64,000 bases of DNA from NCBI RefSeq assembly GCF_031846385.1, contig NZ_JAVRHV010000002.1:1-64000 (forward strand), read 5' to 3'. This document shows, piece by piece, positions 1 to 9,599 of this stretch. Below the pieces are notes generated by a model. That model ran no database searches. It was not told the DNA's origin and saw only the letters and a list, made by a program, of their open reading frames with translations. Position 1 is the stretch's first letter, and each line of letters starts with the position of its first letter. A program made the translations under genes and the position numbers. The stretch is from Urechidicola vernalis. Lineage in GTDB: Bacteria > Bacteroidota > Bacteroidia > Flavobacteriales > Flavobacteriaceae.

Positions 1-1312
1 AGTCATTCGAACCTTGTCCATCTGGATCATAACTGAATGTCCAAGAATCTCCCGCACAAATTGTGTAAGAATCTGAATAGGTTTGAGTAGAGGGAATAAC
101 CGTTAAAGTCCCAACTCCAGGCTCCAAAGGTGAACATCCACTAGGCCCAGAAACAACAACACTATATAAAGTTGTAACGTTAGGACTAGGTGAAATCGAT
201 GCTACGTTACCATAATCTACACCATCATCTGGGCTACTACTCCAAACAAAAGAATAACCATCACTCAATGGGTCTAATACAACATCATCTCCTTCTTTAA
301 CTTCTATGGATAAACTTCCCGAACCTCCTTCACAAACAATATCATTATTAACCGTAACCGTTGGAGTCAAATTAAATTGCCCTCCAACAAAATCATCTAA
401 AGAAGCCGTTAATGACTGTGAAGATCTGGTTTCCAATAACCAAGTAGCATCACAAATTTGGGTGACATCTTGTAATACATCAGATAGATTTACATATCCT
501 TCATAAAAAGCATTTGTTTCATATTGTGGATCATCATAAGACCAAGTTCCTGGCACTGTTTCAGGACCTCCATTATTTTCTGCAACACCAGCTGGAATAT
601 CATTTCTTAAAATAAATTGATTTTCTGGTCCAGAGTCACCTCCTCCATTTAATCCAACCCATTCATATACTGTAACGGTAGCATTCTTTCCTCCTCCTGT
701 AAAATCACTAAGAATAAGTAAATCTCCTATACTATGCGCTGGAGTGAAATATCCATTCTTTTCACCATTTTCAATTGTAGCAGAAGTACCATTTAAATAA
801 AACCAAAACCCAATTTGAGCATCCCCATTATTACTAGTTCTATCACCAGCAAAAAACAAGTAAGTATCATCCGCACCATTATCAACTCCGGCAGGCTTAA
901 TAGTTGGACTAGTAATTACAACTGCAGCACCATTTGCAATATCATTTTTTGCCTTGGTTTGCCCAAATGTCCAAACTAAATGCTGAGGCACAATATTACC
1001 ACATTCAAAAAAATCTTTAGACCCAGTAGTAAATTGATCATCTACTACGCCATTTCCATAAAAATCGACATTATGTTGATGTGTAGGTAAATCAATAACA
1101 TCTGTGGTACCCCATTCAGTTGGATCTCCATCAATTTCCACTTGGGCTTGTAATGAACCTAACCCAATTATAAGTATCCCAATGAATAAAAAAGACTTCT
1201 TAATACCTATCTTTTTTATTCTCGGTTCTAACGCTAAATAATTTTCGAATTTTGATAAAGAAATATTATCAAAAAAAATCTTAATCAACTTTAGTAAAGT
1301 AATTGTTTGCAT
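1..1312 (-). CDS. Large secreted Ig-like repeat protein, 5' part only (cut by window edge)
   Basis: An open frame runs on the minus strand from an ATG at 1312 to the window edge with no stop (437 codons seen). The N-terminus has a charged stretch of about 38 residues, then a hydrophobic signal segment (FLFIGILIIGLGSLQAQ), so export is likely. The mature part begins VEIDGDPTEWG. A region around residues 70-250 resembles the opening of Bacteroidota surface proteins that describe a 'film' or material domain. After that come Ig/PKD-like stretches with paired cysteines (ICDATW, VCEGGSG, GPSGCSP, ICAGDSW). In this phylum such proteins usually end in a type IX secretion sorting domain, but the C-terminus lies outside the window, so that is inference. 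The exact function is unknown. Confidence 0.75.
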   Translation of the reverse strand, partial: MQTITLLKLIKIFFDNISLSKFENYLALEPRIKKIGIKKSFLFIGILIIGLGSLQAQVEIDGDPTEWGTTDVIDLPTHQHNVDFYGNGVVDDQFTTGSKDFFECGNIVPQHLVWTFGQTKAKNDIANGAAVVITSPTIKPAGVDNGADDTYLFFAGDRTSNNGDAQIGFWFYLNGTSATIENGEKNGYFTPAHSIGDLLILSDFTGGGKNATVTVYEWVGLNGGGDSGPENQFILRNDIPAGVAENNGGPETVPGTWSYDDPQYETNAFYEGYVNLSDVLQDVTQICDATWLLETRSSQSLTASLDDFVGGQFNLTPTVTVNNDIVCEGGSGSLSIEVKEGDDVVLDPLSDGYSFVWSSSPDDGVDYGNVASISPSPNVTTLYSVVVSGPSGCSPLEPGVGTLTVIPSTQTYSDSYTICAGDSWTFSYDPDGQGSND

Positions 1313-1775
1313 AGCATTTATATTTAAAAAATTAAAATTTTATTCTATAAATGATTCTTTAGCAATTTAAATTGCAAACTATAGTTTGGGCTGATTACAA
1401 AAAGGGTTCAATATTTGGCAAAAACCAGTGGAGAAATATTGTTTAAAAAATAAAAGAAGTAACCAAACTGAAATTGTACTAAACGCACTATTAAAATAGC
1501 ACAATTCTATATTACAAAATAGTTGGGGTAAATTGTTTAGAATTGAATATTTCTAAACTTTGGAAACGACTTTTAATTAAAATCACTCAAATTTAACTGA
1601 TAATTTCTATAATTCCAAATATTGATACGGAAATTTAAAAAGTTAAATTCCAACAATTTAGGAATACCATAGAAAAATGAACAATCCAAATAATTTGTTA
1701 AAGTAAATCGTCAAATTATAGATTTTTGTATAGAAACTCTATATTTACGACCAATTAAACCAAAATTATAAAAAA
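1313..1775. other. AT-rich divergent intergenic region
   Basis: 463 bases between the minus-strand surface-protein gene and the plus-strand thioredoxin pair. I see no ORF of useful length, no hairpin terminator and no RNA gene. It must hold both divergent promoters. A weak -7-like box (TATATTTA, one mismatch to TAnnTTTG) lies near 1740-1747, about 30 bases before the 1776 start. Confidence 0.5.
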
Positions 1776-2798
1776 ATGAAAAAAGTTATTGTTGCATTAT
1801 CTGCATTGCTAGTCATTTCGTGTGCGAATGAACCAAAAGATTATGTTTCTATTTCTGGAAATATAATTGATCAAAATAGCGACTCAGTTGTTGTTAGATC
1901 CAGAAGCTATTCTAAAACAATTCCTGTAGCGGCTGATGGAACATTCAGTGATACTTTAAAGGTTGAAACTGGAATCTATAATTTTTATGATGGAGGTGAA
2001 TCTACTTCGATATTTCTTAAAAACGGATATGACATTAAAATTTCCTTAGACACAAAAGAATTTGATGAGTCTATTGCATTTTCTGGAAATGGAGCAGAAA
2101 ACAGTACTTTTCTTGCAGAATATTCTCTTTTAAGAGAAGAAATTTTAGATAAACCATTCGACGAAATGGATAAGGCAACATTTACAAAAACCTTTGAAGA
2201 GATTGAAACACAATTAAACGATAAAATTTCAAATGCAACAGGTATTGATACTGTAGTAACGAATCATAGTGCAAAAGAAATTACACCAATGCTTAATTCA
2301 TATAAAGGATATTTTGGTGGGATCATTGAATTAAAGGCAGAACTAAACGGAAAGCCTGCCCCTACTTTTGAAAACTTTCAAAATTTCGATGGTAGTACAA
2401 CATCTTTATCTGACTTAAAAGGAAAATATGTGTATGTAGATGTTTGGGCTACTTGGTGCGGGCCGTGTAAATATGAGATTCCTTATTTAAAAGAAGTTGA
2501 ACAAAAATATCACGATAAAAATATTGCATTTGTAAGTATGTCTGTAGATGACGAGAAAAGAAGTGGGACTATGGAAAAAGCTGAACAAGACTGGAAGGCT
2601 ATGGTTGCAGATAAAGAATTAAAAGGAATTCAAATTATGTCTCCAAATGGATGGAAAAATGACTTCGTAACTGGATTTAAAATTAATGGAATTCCACGCT
2701 TTATTTTAATTGGTCCTGATGGCAATACAGTTGATGCAAGTGCACCACGACCATCTGACGAAAGGTTGATTACTCTATTTAACAAACACAATATTTAA
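1776..2798 (+). CDS. TlpA-like thioredoxin-fold lipoprotein (first of tandem pair)
   Basis: 340 residues. The signal peptide ends in a lipobox with Cys16 (VISCAN), so this is a lipoprotein facing the periplasm. Residues about 25-110 form a beta-rich domain like the DUF4369-type N-terminus of Bacteroidota TlpA proteins. Residues about 190-340 are an AhpC/TSA-thioredoxin fold with the active-site motif WCGPC (Cys228, Cys231) and the cis-proline region GIPRFILIGPDG. The likely role is thiol-disulfide exchange in the envelope, for example cytochrome maturation or oxidative protection; the partner is not visible. It sits 4 bases upstream of a close paralogue and is probably co-transcribed with it. 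Confidence 0.85.
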   Translation: MKKVIVALSALLVISCANEPKDYVSISGNIIDQNSDSVVVRSRSYSKTIPVAADGTFSDTLKVETGIYNFYDGGESTSIFLKNGYDIKISLDTKEFDESIAFSGNGAENSTFLAEYSLLREEILDKPFDEMDKATFTKTFEEIETQLNDKISNATGIDTVVTNHSAKEITPMLNSYKGYFGGIIELKAELNGKPAPTFENFQNFDGSTTSLSDLKGKYVYVDVWATWCGPCKYEIPYLKEVEQKYHDKNIAFVSMSVDDEKRSGTMEKAEQDWKAMVADKELKGIQIMSPNGWKNDFVTGFKINGIPRFILIGPDGNTVDASAPRPSDERLITLFNKHNI

Positions 2799-2802
2799 AT
2801 AC

Positions 2803-3798
2803 ATGAATAAATTTCTTCTAATAATTGCCGCTTTTGTTCTTTCAGTTGGTTGTAAAAATCCAAAGGGGTTTGTTACCCTGTCTGGAAAAATTGAGAATGC
2901 AGAAACAGTAAATATTACAATCTCGTCAAAAACATTTTCAAAGGACATTAAACTTGAAAATGACGGATCATTTAAAGACACACTCAAAGTAGAGACGGGT
3001 GTATACACCTTAACTGATGGTAGAAATAAAACTATTTTGTTTTTAACCAATGGTTATGACCTTAAAGTAAATGCAAACATTAGTGACTTTACAAATGCTA
3101 CTTTTGAAGGTAAAGGAAAAGAGAGCAATAACTATATTAAAAATAGAATCGCTTTTTCTAAAAACGAACTTTCCGACCCAAACACCTATTTTTCTTTAGA
3201 GCGGCCAGAATTTGAGCAAAGAATGAAAGCGTTAAAAGAACACCTTTCCTCTATTTCTAAAAATAAAGTAGATACTGTATTAATTAATCAGATCGTATCG
3301 GAAGATGAGCGTTTATTTGCTTATTTAGAAAAAAATTATGAAGTAAAATATGTGGCAGCGGTAAAATTCAAAAAAGGAAATCCTTCCCCAAAATTCACCA
3401 ATTTTGAAAATTATAATGGAGGTAGTACTTCTTTAGATGACTTAAAAGGAAAATTCGTTTACATTGATGTGTGGGCAACTTGGTGTGGTCCATGTAAACA
3501 GCAAATACCCTATTTAAAGCAAGTAGAGAAAGAGTATGAGCATAAAAATATTGCATTTGTTAGTATTTCTACCGATAGAGCAAATAAATATGATGCCTGG
3601 AGAAAAATGATTGCTGATAAGGAAATGGGAGGTATTCAATTATATGCTGGCACCGATTATTCTTTTTCTCAAGAATATCAAATTAATGCAATACCAAGGT
3701 TTATCTTAATTGACCCTGAAGGAAATATAGTAGATGCCAATGCTCCAAGGCCATCTGACCCAAGACTTAAAGAGTTATTCAACTCATTAAATATTTAA
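2803..3798 (+). CDS. TlpA-like thioredoxin-fold lipoprotein (second of tandem pair)
   Basis: 331 residues, colinear with the preceding protein over its whole length. It has a lipobox at Cys17 (SVGCKN), the same beta-rich N-terminal domain, and WCGPC at Cys228-Cys231, exactly the residue numbers of its neighbour. The cis-proline region reads AIPRFILIDPEG. The four-base spacing, shared architecture and shared C-terminal APRPSD motif show a recent tandem duplication. The middle third differs most, which suggests different partners. A strong intrinsic terminator follows the stop. Confidence 0.85.
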   Translation: MNKFLLIIAAFVLSVGCKNPKGFVTLSGKIENAETVNITISSKTFSKDIKLENDGSFKDTLKVETGVYTLTDGRNKTILFLTNGYDLKVNANISDFTNATFEGKGKESNNYIKNRIAFSKNELSDPNTYFSLERPEFEQRMKALKEHLSSISKNKVDTVLINQIVSEDERLFAYLEKNYEVKYVAAVKFKKGNPSPKFTNFENYNGGSTSLDDLKGKFVYIDVWATWCGPCKQQIPYLKQVEKEYEHKNIAFVSISTDRANKYDAWRKMIADKEMGGIQLYAGTDYSFSQEYQINAIPRFILIDPEGNIVDANAPRPSDPRLKELFNSLNI

Positions 3799-3803
3799 AG
3801 TTT

Positions 3804-3830
3804 AAATCCCGATTCTTTCGGGATTTTTTA
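3804..3830 (+). terminator. Intrinsic terminator of the thioredoxin pair
   Basis: The 8-bp stem AATCCCGA/TCGGGATT (3805-3812 with 3818-3825) has a 5-base loop and is followed by a T-run. It lies 6 bases after the 3798 stop, between convergent genes. Confidence 0.8.
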
Positions 3831-3847
3831 TTGTTTATTAAATAGTA

Positions 3848-5350
3848 CTAATTTTTAACCTCTCGAAATGCATTACTCAAATAGCTAAGAATATCTGATG
3901 CAATAAAGGTTTCTTCTGTTAAATTCTCCATTCCAATTTCTGCGGATAATCCATGCAGGTAAACACCAAAAATTGCCGCATCAAATGTGTCATACCCTTG
4001 CGCAATTAATCCTGTAATAATTCCAGTTAAAACATCTCCACTGCCTCCAGTTGCCAAAGCAGTATTTCCCGTTGGATTAAAATACAGTTGATTTCCGTTA
4101 GCAATAACAGAATACTTCCCTTTTAACACAACGATAACCTTATATTCTTTTGAGAAACTTTGAAGTTTTTCCAATTTTTCATAGTCGTTTTTCCAACCGC
4201 CCACCAAACGTTCGAATTCCCTTGGGTGCGGTGTTAGAACAGAGTTCTTTGGCAAAGAATTTAAGAATTCCTTATTTAATGCAATTATATTCAAAGCATC
4301 AGCATCTACTACCATCGGTGTAGCATTATCTTTTAAAAAATTAATCAACCCCTTTGTTGTTTTCTCTGAAGTCCCGATGCCTGGCCCAATACCAATTACT
4401 GTTGGATTGCATTTAAAGTTGAAATGATGTAATTCATTTTCAGAATCCACTTCTACCATAACTTCTGGAATAGAGGCCTGCAATATGTTATACCCGCATT
4501 TTGGTATATAAGCACTTACTAATCCGCTACCTGCTTTTAGGGCCGCTCTAGATGCTAATACAGCAGCTCCAATCTTACCATAACTCCCTCCGATAATTAA
4601 AGTATGACCAAATGTTCCTTTATGAGAGAATTGGTCCCTCTCCTTGTAAATAGAGCAGATCAAAAACTTAGTTACTACATTATATTCCGTTTTAATAGAT
4701 TGCAAATATTCTTCATCTAAAGCAATATTTAAAATTTCCCAAGAACTGATAAACGGTGCGTTATTAGGCAATAAAAAACTTAGTTTAGGACCTTGAAATG
4801 TTAATGTATGTGTTGCTTCCAAAATTATATCTCCTTCACAATTCGGATTATTTGCGTATAATCCAGAAGGCATATCAATTGCCAAAGAAAATGGACTTAT
4901 GGCATTAATTTTTTTAATCAATTCACTTGTAAATCCTGATACAGTTCTTTTCAATCCAATTCCAAATATAGCATCGACAATCAAATCATCAGAATCTATT
5001 TCGGGAATTTCCTCTGAAGAATTAATCATCGTCGGCCATTCCCCCATTTCCTTTAGTCTATTGTAATTTTCTAAAAATTCCCCTGATCTTTTCTCAGAAT
5101 AATTTAACACATAGCAAGAAATATTATATCCATGTTGAATCAAATGTCTTGCTATTGCTAAGCCATCTCCTCCATTATTTCCAACACCACAAAAAACAAG
5201 AATCCGCCTAGGATCTCCCTTTAGTTTTTCATGAATCCAATTAAAACATAAGGTTGCAGCACGCTCCATCAATTCCAAAGAAGTAATCCCTTGATTTTTC
5301 AGTGTGGCTGCATCTGCCGCATACATTTGATCCGAAGAAAGTATTTTCAT
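3848..5350 (-). CDS. nnr: Bifunctional NAD(P)H-hydrate epimerase / ADP-dependent dehydratase
   Basis: 500 residues, the usual length of the fused enzyme. It repairs damaged NADHX and NADPHX in the cytoplasm. The N-terminal YjeF_N epimerase domain (about 1-215) carries the nucleotide-binding signature GVGNNGGDGL. The C-terminal ribokinase-like dehydratase domain (about 225-490) carries the TPHPREFERL motif and the GGSGDVLTG anion hole near the catalytic aspartate. Both halves look intact. It lies downstream of accA on the same strand, but a terminator hairpin lies between them and ends only 4 bases before this ATG, so read-through or a promoter inside accA must supply expression. Confidence 0.93.
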   Translation of the reverse strand: MKILSSDQMYAADAATLKNQGITSLELMERAATLCFNWIHEKLKGDPRRILVFCGVGNNGGDGLAIARHLIQHGYNISCYVLNYSEKRSGEFLENYNRLKEMGEWPTMINSSEEIPEIDSDDLIVDAIFGIGLKRTVSGFTSELIKKINAISPFSLAIDMPSGLYANNPNCEGDIILEATHTLTFQGPKLSFLLPNNAPFISSWEILNIALDEEYLQSIKTEYNVVTKFLICSIYKERDQFSHKGTFGHTLIIGGSYGKIGAAVLASRAALKAGSGLVSAYIPKCGYNILQASIPEVMVEVDSENELHHFNFKCNPTVIGIGPGIGTSEKTTKGLINFLKDNATPMVVDADALNIIALNKEFLNSLPKNSVLTPHPREFERLVGGWKNDYEKLEKLQSFSKEYKVIVVLKGKYSVIANGNQLYFNPTGNTALATGGSGDVLTGIITGLIAQGYDTFDAAIFGVYLHGLSAEIGMENLTEETFIASDILSYLSNAFREVKN

Positions 5351-5354
5351 GGCA

Positions 5355-5383
5355 TAAAAAAACCTCTCAAATGTGAGAGGTTC
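5355..5383 (-). terminator. Intrinsic terminator after accA
   Basis: Read on the minus strand, a 9-bp stem AACCTCTCA/TGAGAGGTT (5374-5382 with 5361-5369) is followed by seven T residues. It lies just after the accA stop and touches the start region of nnr. Confidence 0.75.
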
Positions 5384-5394
5384 TAATTTAGTTT

Positions 5395-6348
5395 TTATTC
5401 TTTAAACACACCCATATTGGCATATTTTTCCATTCGTTTTTCAACCAATTTATCAGGAGTCAATTTCTTAAGAGATTTATATGACTTCATAATTGTTTCT
5501 TCAATAGTTTTAAAAGTATCTTCCCTATTAAAATGAGCACCTCCAACCGGTTCTTTTACTATAGCGTCTATTACCTTTATCTTTTTACTGTCTTCAGCAG
5601 TTAATTTCAACGACTCTGCAGCCTGCTCTTTGTATTCCCAACTACGCCATAAAATAGATGAACAGTTCTCTGGAGAAATAACAGAATACCAAGCATTTTC
5701 TAACATCAAAATTTTATCTCCTACACCAATTCCCAGTGCACCACCAGATGCCCCTTCACCTATAATTACACAAATAATTGGAACTTTTAATCGCGTCATT
5801 TCTAAGATATTTCTGGCAATAGCCTCTCCTTGTCCACGCTCTTCAGCTTCTAAACCAGGATATGCTCCGGGGGTATCAATAAACGTCACTACCGGTACAT
5901 TAAACTTTTCGGCCATTTTCATTAACCTTAAGGCTTTTCTATATCCTTCTGGGTTAGACATTCCAAAATTTCTGTATTGCCTTGTTTTAGTATTATATCC
6001 TTTTTGTTGACCAATAAACATAAAACTTTGATCACCAATTTTACCAAGACCTCCAATCATGGCTTTATCATCCTTCACAGTTCTATCTCCGTGTAATTCC
6101 ATAAATGTATCTCCGGCCAATGCCTTTATATAATCCATAGTATACGGTCTATTCGGGTGCCTTGATAATTGAACTCTTTGCCAAGCAGTTAAATTTTTAT
6201 AAATATCGACTCTTGTTTTATCCAATTTTTTCTGAAGATTATCGCATGTTTCAGAAACATCAACATCGCTTTCTTCACCAATCAGTGTACACTTTTGTAA
6301 TTGATCTTCAAGGTCTTTTATAGGTAATTCAAAATCTAAATATTCCAT
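5395..6348 (-). CDS. accA: Acetyl-CoA carboxylase carboxyltransferase subunit alpha
   Basis: 317 residues, the normal length. This is half of the carboxyltransferase that moves CO2 from carboxybiotin to acetyl-CoA in the first step of fatty acid synthesis, with AccD as partner. The family pattern is clear: an N-terminal helical part with the WQRVQLSRHPNRPYT segment, then the crotonase-like core with ELHGDR, the FIDTPGAYPG loop, the GEGASGGALGIGVGD oxyanion region and the C-terminal EPVGGAH. No odd residues are seen. It is encoded alone between an EamA transporter gene and nnr. Confidence 0.96.
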   Translation of the reverse strand: MEYLDFELPIKDLEDQLQKCTLIGEESDVDVSETCDNLQKKLDKTRVDIYKNLTAWQRVQLSRHPNRPYTMDYIKALAGDTFMELHGDRTVKDDKAMIGGLGKIGDQSFMFIGQQKGYNTKTRQYRNFGMSNPEGYRKALRLMKMAEKFNVPVVTFIDTPGAYPGLEAEERGQGEAIARNILEMTRLKVPIICVIIGEGASGGALGIGVGDKILMLENAWYSVISPENCSSILWRSWEYKEQAAESLKLTAEDSKKIKVIDAIVKEPVGGAHFNREDTFKTIEETIMKSYKSLKKLTPDKLVEKRMEKYANMGVFKE

Positions 6349-6408
6349 TTTTTAGTAGTTAAATAGATTTACAAATATAACAACTTAATAGTACTATACT
6401 TATTTATT

Positions 6409-7308
6409 CTATTTTTTTTGAATCCGTTTTAATAGTTGTTTTCTATTCTTTACAAGCCCATTTAAAATAACAGATAATAAGATAATTAAAGCACCAATGT
6501 AAAATTTTGATGACATCTTTTCACTATCCCCAAATATAATCAAGGCTAGAATAATTCCATAAATAGGCTCTAAATTAATACTCAACATTACTGTATAAGG
6601 ACTTAACACTTTCATTACTTTAACAGAAGATGAAAAAGCATATGCCGTACAAACACTACCTAATATAATCAGGTATATCCAATCATTTGTTGAAACTTTA
6701 AAGAATTCTCCTGAAAACTGGTTTGTAAAAAACAAAAGAAGCGTAATGAACAAAGTACCAAAAAACAATTGGTAAAAAGAAATAATTATTGGATTGTTCT
6801 TTTTAACGTACAGTCCATTTGCGACAGAAAATACAGCCGATAAAAACGATGAAATTAATCCATAAATAATTCCAAGTAAATAGTCGCCTTCTACTTGGAA
6901 AATAATATACAATCCGACGACAACAATTAACCCTAAAAATAATTCTAATTTACTTAGTCTTCTCTTAAAAAATATCGGTTCTATTAACGAAGCAAAAAAT
7001 GCTCCAGTACTCATTGTAATAAGAGCAATGGAAACATTTGAAGATTTAATAGCAAGAAAAAACGTAATCCAATGCAAGGCAATAACTACACCTCCGAAAA
7101 TAAATTTTAACAGGGTTCGATTATCAATTTTTAAGTTCTTTTTAGTTAGGAGAATAAATAAGATTAAGAAAAAACTAGCCAACAACATTCTATACCAGAC
7201 TAATGGAATTGCATCTATAGATATTAAAGCACCCAGAATGGCTGTAAAACCCCAAATGAAAATTATAAAATGAAGGTGTAAATAATTTTTAAGTCTACTT
7301 TCTTGCAT
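6409..7308 (-). CDS. EamA/DMT-family transporter
   Basis: 299 residues with about ten hydrophobic segments in two halves of five, the EamA duplicated fold of the drug/metabolite transporter superfamily. The N-terminus (HLHFIIFIWGFTAILG) and the half-repeat junction are typical of inner-membrane metabolite exporters. The substrate cannot be read from sequence. The start overlaps the end of the upstream LptF/LptG-like gene by 14 bases, which suggests translational coupling. Confidence 0.85.
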   Translation of the reverse strand: MQESRLKNYLHLHFIIFIWGFTAILGALISIDAIPLVWYRMLLASFFLILFILLTKKNLKIDNRTLLKFIFGGVVIALHWITFFLAIKSSNVSIALITMSTGAFFASLIEPIFFKRRLSKLELFLGLIVVVGLYIIFQVEGDYLLGIIYGLISSFLSAVFSVANGLYVKKNNPIIISFYQLFFGTLFITLLLFFTNQFSGEFFKVSTNDWIYLIILGSVCTAYAFSSSVKVMKVLSPYTVMLSINLEPIYGIILALIIFGDSEKMSSKFYIGALIILLSVILNGLVKNRKQLLKRIQKK

Positions 7309-8380
7309 TTACATATAAATAAATTGCAAGCGCCCCAAAAATCATATTTGGAAACCATACTAAAAATAGTGGTGATGCATCTGGAGAACCTCCAAGAACC
7401 TCAACAATTTTAAGCATGAACACATAAACAAACATTAAGGAAACTCCAATTGTCAAATTAATTCCTATTCCACCTCGCCTTTTTACCGCTCCCAATGTTA
7501 CAGCAATTAAGGTTAAAATGTAAGACGCTAATGGCAAACTAGTACGCTTATGCAACTCAACCAAATAAGTGTTTAAATTTCCTCTACCTCGACTTTTAGA
7601 TTTAGCGATATAATCTAATAATTCTGGCGTTTGCATTTCTTTCGCTAAAGATTCTACATACAAAAGATCGGAAGGCTCAAAATTAAAAATGGTATCCATT
7701 CTTCTACCATACCTCATTACATCCCCTGCTTCTTGCAATTTTCTATTGTAAAAATTATTTAACCTATAGGTACTATCCTTTTCTTTATAAATGATGACAT
7801 CTGCTGAAAGTCTTTCTTTTAAAATATTTCCTTCATATTTTTCATATGAAAAATCATTTCCTCTATTCCGTTCCATATTAAAGGAACGAATAAAAATATA
7901 TTCATTCTTAGTTAATTGCAGATTTACATTATTAACACTCTTTAAATTAACCCTCTTATTCTTTATATATGTATTTGAAAATTCTGTAAATATTTTACTA
8001 CTATTTGGAACAATGAAATGATTTAAACCCAATGCCAATATGGTCACAATGGTTGCTCCTATAAAATATGGTTTTAGAAAACGAGTAAAAGATATCTTGG
8101 CATTATTAATGGCAATTATTTCTGTGTTACCCGCCAACTTAGAAGTAAAAAATAACACTGAAATAAATAAAGCCAAAGGCAATATCATATTTCCAATGTT
8201 AATGATAAAGTTTACGTAATAATCTGAAATAATAGATCCAATAGTTAAATCGGCATGACGCAAAAACTTGTCAATCTTTTCAGATATATCAACAGCAATA
8301 ATTACCGGAATAAGAATAATGAGTACAAAAAAGAAGGAGCCTAAGTACTTTTTTAATATGTATTTATCGATTATTCTCAA
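7295..8380 (-). CDS. LptF/LptG-family lipopolysaccharide export permease
   Basis: 361 residues. The N-terminal pattern RIIDKYILKKYLGSF with a first membrane helix, two more helices, a long periplasmic beta-jellyroll-like middle (about 125-270) and three C-terminal helices match YjgP/YjgQ permeases. These extract LPS from the inner membrane with LptBC. The first codon appears to be TTG at 8380: an in-frame TAA (the tgt stop) lies only one codon upstream, and the next ATG falls after the first helix. It follows tgt by 3 bases, so coupled translation is likely. Whether it is LptF or LptG cannot be told here. Confidence 0.87.
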   Translation of the reverse strand: MRIIDKYILKKYLGSFFFVLIILIPVIIAVDISEKIDKFLRHADLTIGSIISDYYVNFIINIGNMILPLALFISVLFFTSKLAGNTEIIAINNAKISFTRFLKPYFIGATIVTILALGLNHFIVPNSSKIFTEFSNTYIKNKRVNLKSVNNVNLQLTKNEYIFIRSFNMERNRGNDFSYEKYEGNILKERLSADVIIYKEKDSTYRLNNFYNRKLQEAGDVMRYGRRMDTIFNFEPSDLLYVESLAKEMQTPELLDYIAKSKSRGRGNLNTYLVELHKRTSLPLASYILTLIAVTLGAVKRRGGIGINLTIGVSLMFVYVFMLKIVEVLGGSPDASPLFLVWFPNMIFGALAIYLYVNARK

Positions 8381-8383
8381 ATC

Positions 8384-9514
8384 TTACAATCGGTTACTCA
8401 TTTGATTTACCATTTTATTTTTCCATACTAAAAAGTCTCCTGCTAATATATGTTTTCTTGCTTCACGAACCAACCACATATAAAACCCTAAATTATGGAT
8501 GGTAGCAATTTGTTTTCCAAGTAATTCTTTTGCTGCAAATAAATGACGTAAATACGCTTTGGAGTAATAGGTATCTACTTCGGTAATACCCATTTCATCA
8601 ATTGGAGAAAAGTCGTTCTCCCACTTTTTATTTTTAATATTGATACTACCATGCGCCGTAAATAACATCCCATTTCTAGCATTTCTTGTAGGCATTACAC
8701 AATCAAACATATCTACTCCTAACGCTATATTTTCCAAAATATTGATTGGAGTTCCAACTCCCATTAAATATCGAGGTTTATCTTCTGGTAATATGCTACA
8801 AACAACGTCAGTCATTTCGTACATTTCCTCAGCGGGTTCCCCAACTGAAAGCCCCCCAATAGCATTACCTTCTGCTTCTACAGATGCAATAAATTCAGCC
8901 GATTGCTTTCTCAAATCAGTATAGGTACTACCTTGAACTATCGGAAAAAATGTTTGATTATAATCGTAAGTCATCGGTGTTTTCTCTAAATGAGTAATAC
9001 AACGCTTTAACCAACGATGTGTCATATGCATAGAACGTTTAGCGTAATTATAATCGCATGGATATGGAGTGCACTCGTCAAAAGCCATAATAATATCTCC
9101 GCCGATATCCCTTTGGATATCCATGGCATATTCAGGAGAGAAAAAGTGATACGAACCATCTATATGACTCTTAAATTTAACCCCTTCTTCTTTAATTTTT
9201 CTTCGACCAGATAAAGAATACACTTGATACCCACCACTATCTGTTAAGATAGGTCTATCCCAATTCATAAATTTATGAAGACCTCCTGCTTGCTTTAAAA
9301 TATCCGTTTTGGGTCTTAAATATAAATGGTACGTATTTCCTAAAATTATATCCGGATTAATCTGTTCTTTTAGTTCGGTTTGATGTACTCCTTTAACCGT
9401 ACCCACCGTACCAACAGGCATAAAAATAGGGGTTTCAATTTTACCATGATCGGTAGTAACTACTCCTGCTCTTGCCTTACTCTGTGCGTCTTTTCCTTTT
9501 AAATCAAATTTCAT
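8384..9514 (-). CDS. tgt: tRNA-guanine (queuine/preQ1) transglycosylase
   Basis: 376 residues. It exchanges guanine 34 for the queuosine precursor preQ1 in GUN-anticodon tRNAs. The catalytic aspartate region TDSGGYQVYSL, the substrate loop GGLSVGEP and the nucleophile segment FDCVMPTRNARNG are all present. The usual C-terminal zinc site (C-x-C-x2-C) is absent: where those cysteines should be, the protein reads GITEVDTYYSKAYLRHL. I believe this is shared by Bacteroidota Tgt proteins, but I cannot verify it here. It is the first gene of a tight tgt / LptF-G / EamA cluster. Confidence 0.95.
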   Translation of the reverse strand: MKFDLKGKDAQSKARAGVVTTDHGKIETPIFMPVGTVGTVKGVHQTELKEQINPDIILGNTYHLYLRPKTDILKQAGGLHKFMNWDRPILTDSGGYQVYSLSGRRKIKEEGVKFKSHIDGSYHFFSPEYAMDIQRDIGGDIIMAFDECTPYPCDYNYAKRSMHMTHRWLKRCITHLEKTPMTYDYNQTFFPIVQGSTYTDLRKQSAEFIASVEAEGNAIGGLSVGEPAEEMYEMTDVVCSILPEDKPRYLMGVGTPINILENIALGVDMFDCVMPTRNARNGMLFTAHGSINIKNKKWENDFSPIDEMGITEVDTYYSKAYLRHLFAAKELLGKQIATIHNLGFYMWLVREARKHILAGDFLVWKNKMVNQMSNRL

Positions 9515-9550
9515 CGCGGCAAAGATAGAAAATAGAATCTTTAATAAATT

Positions 9551-9579
9551 GAAAAAGCCTTCCTAAAAAGGAAGGCTTT
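9551..9579 (-). terminator. Intrinsic terminator of the sulfur module
   Basis: An 11-bp perfect stem AAAGCCTTCCT/AGGAAGGCTTT (9554-9564 with 9569-9579) has a 4-base loop. A T-rich tail follows on the minus strand. It lies 21 bases after the stop at 9600, between that gene and tgt. Confidence 0.8.
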
Positions 9580-9599
9580 AAACTATTTATAATTCGAAA

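Noticed and set aside
306..506. 66-codon plus-strand frame
   Set aside because: It is antisense to the long repeat-protein frame, which has better coding character.
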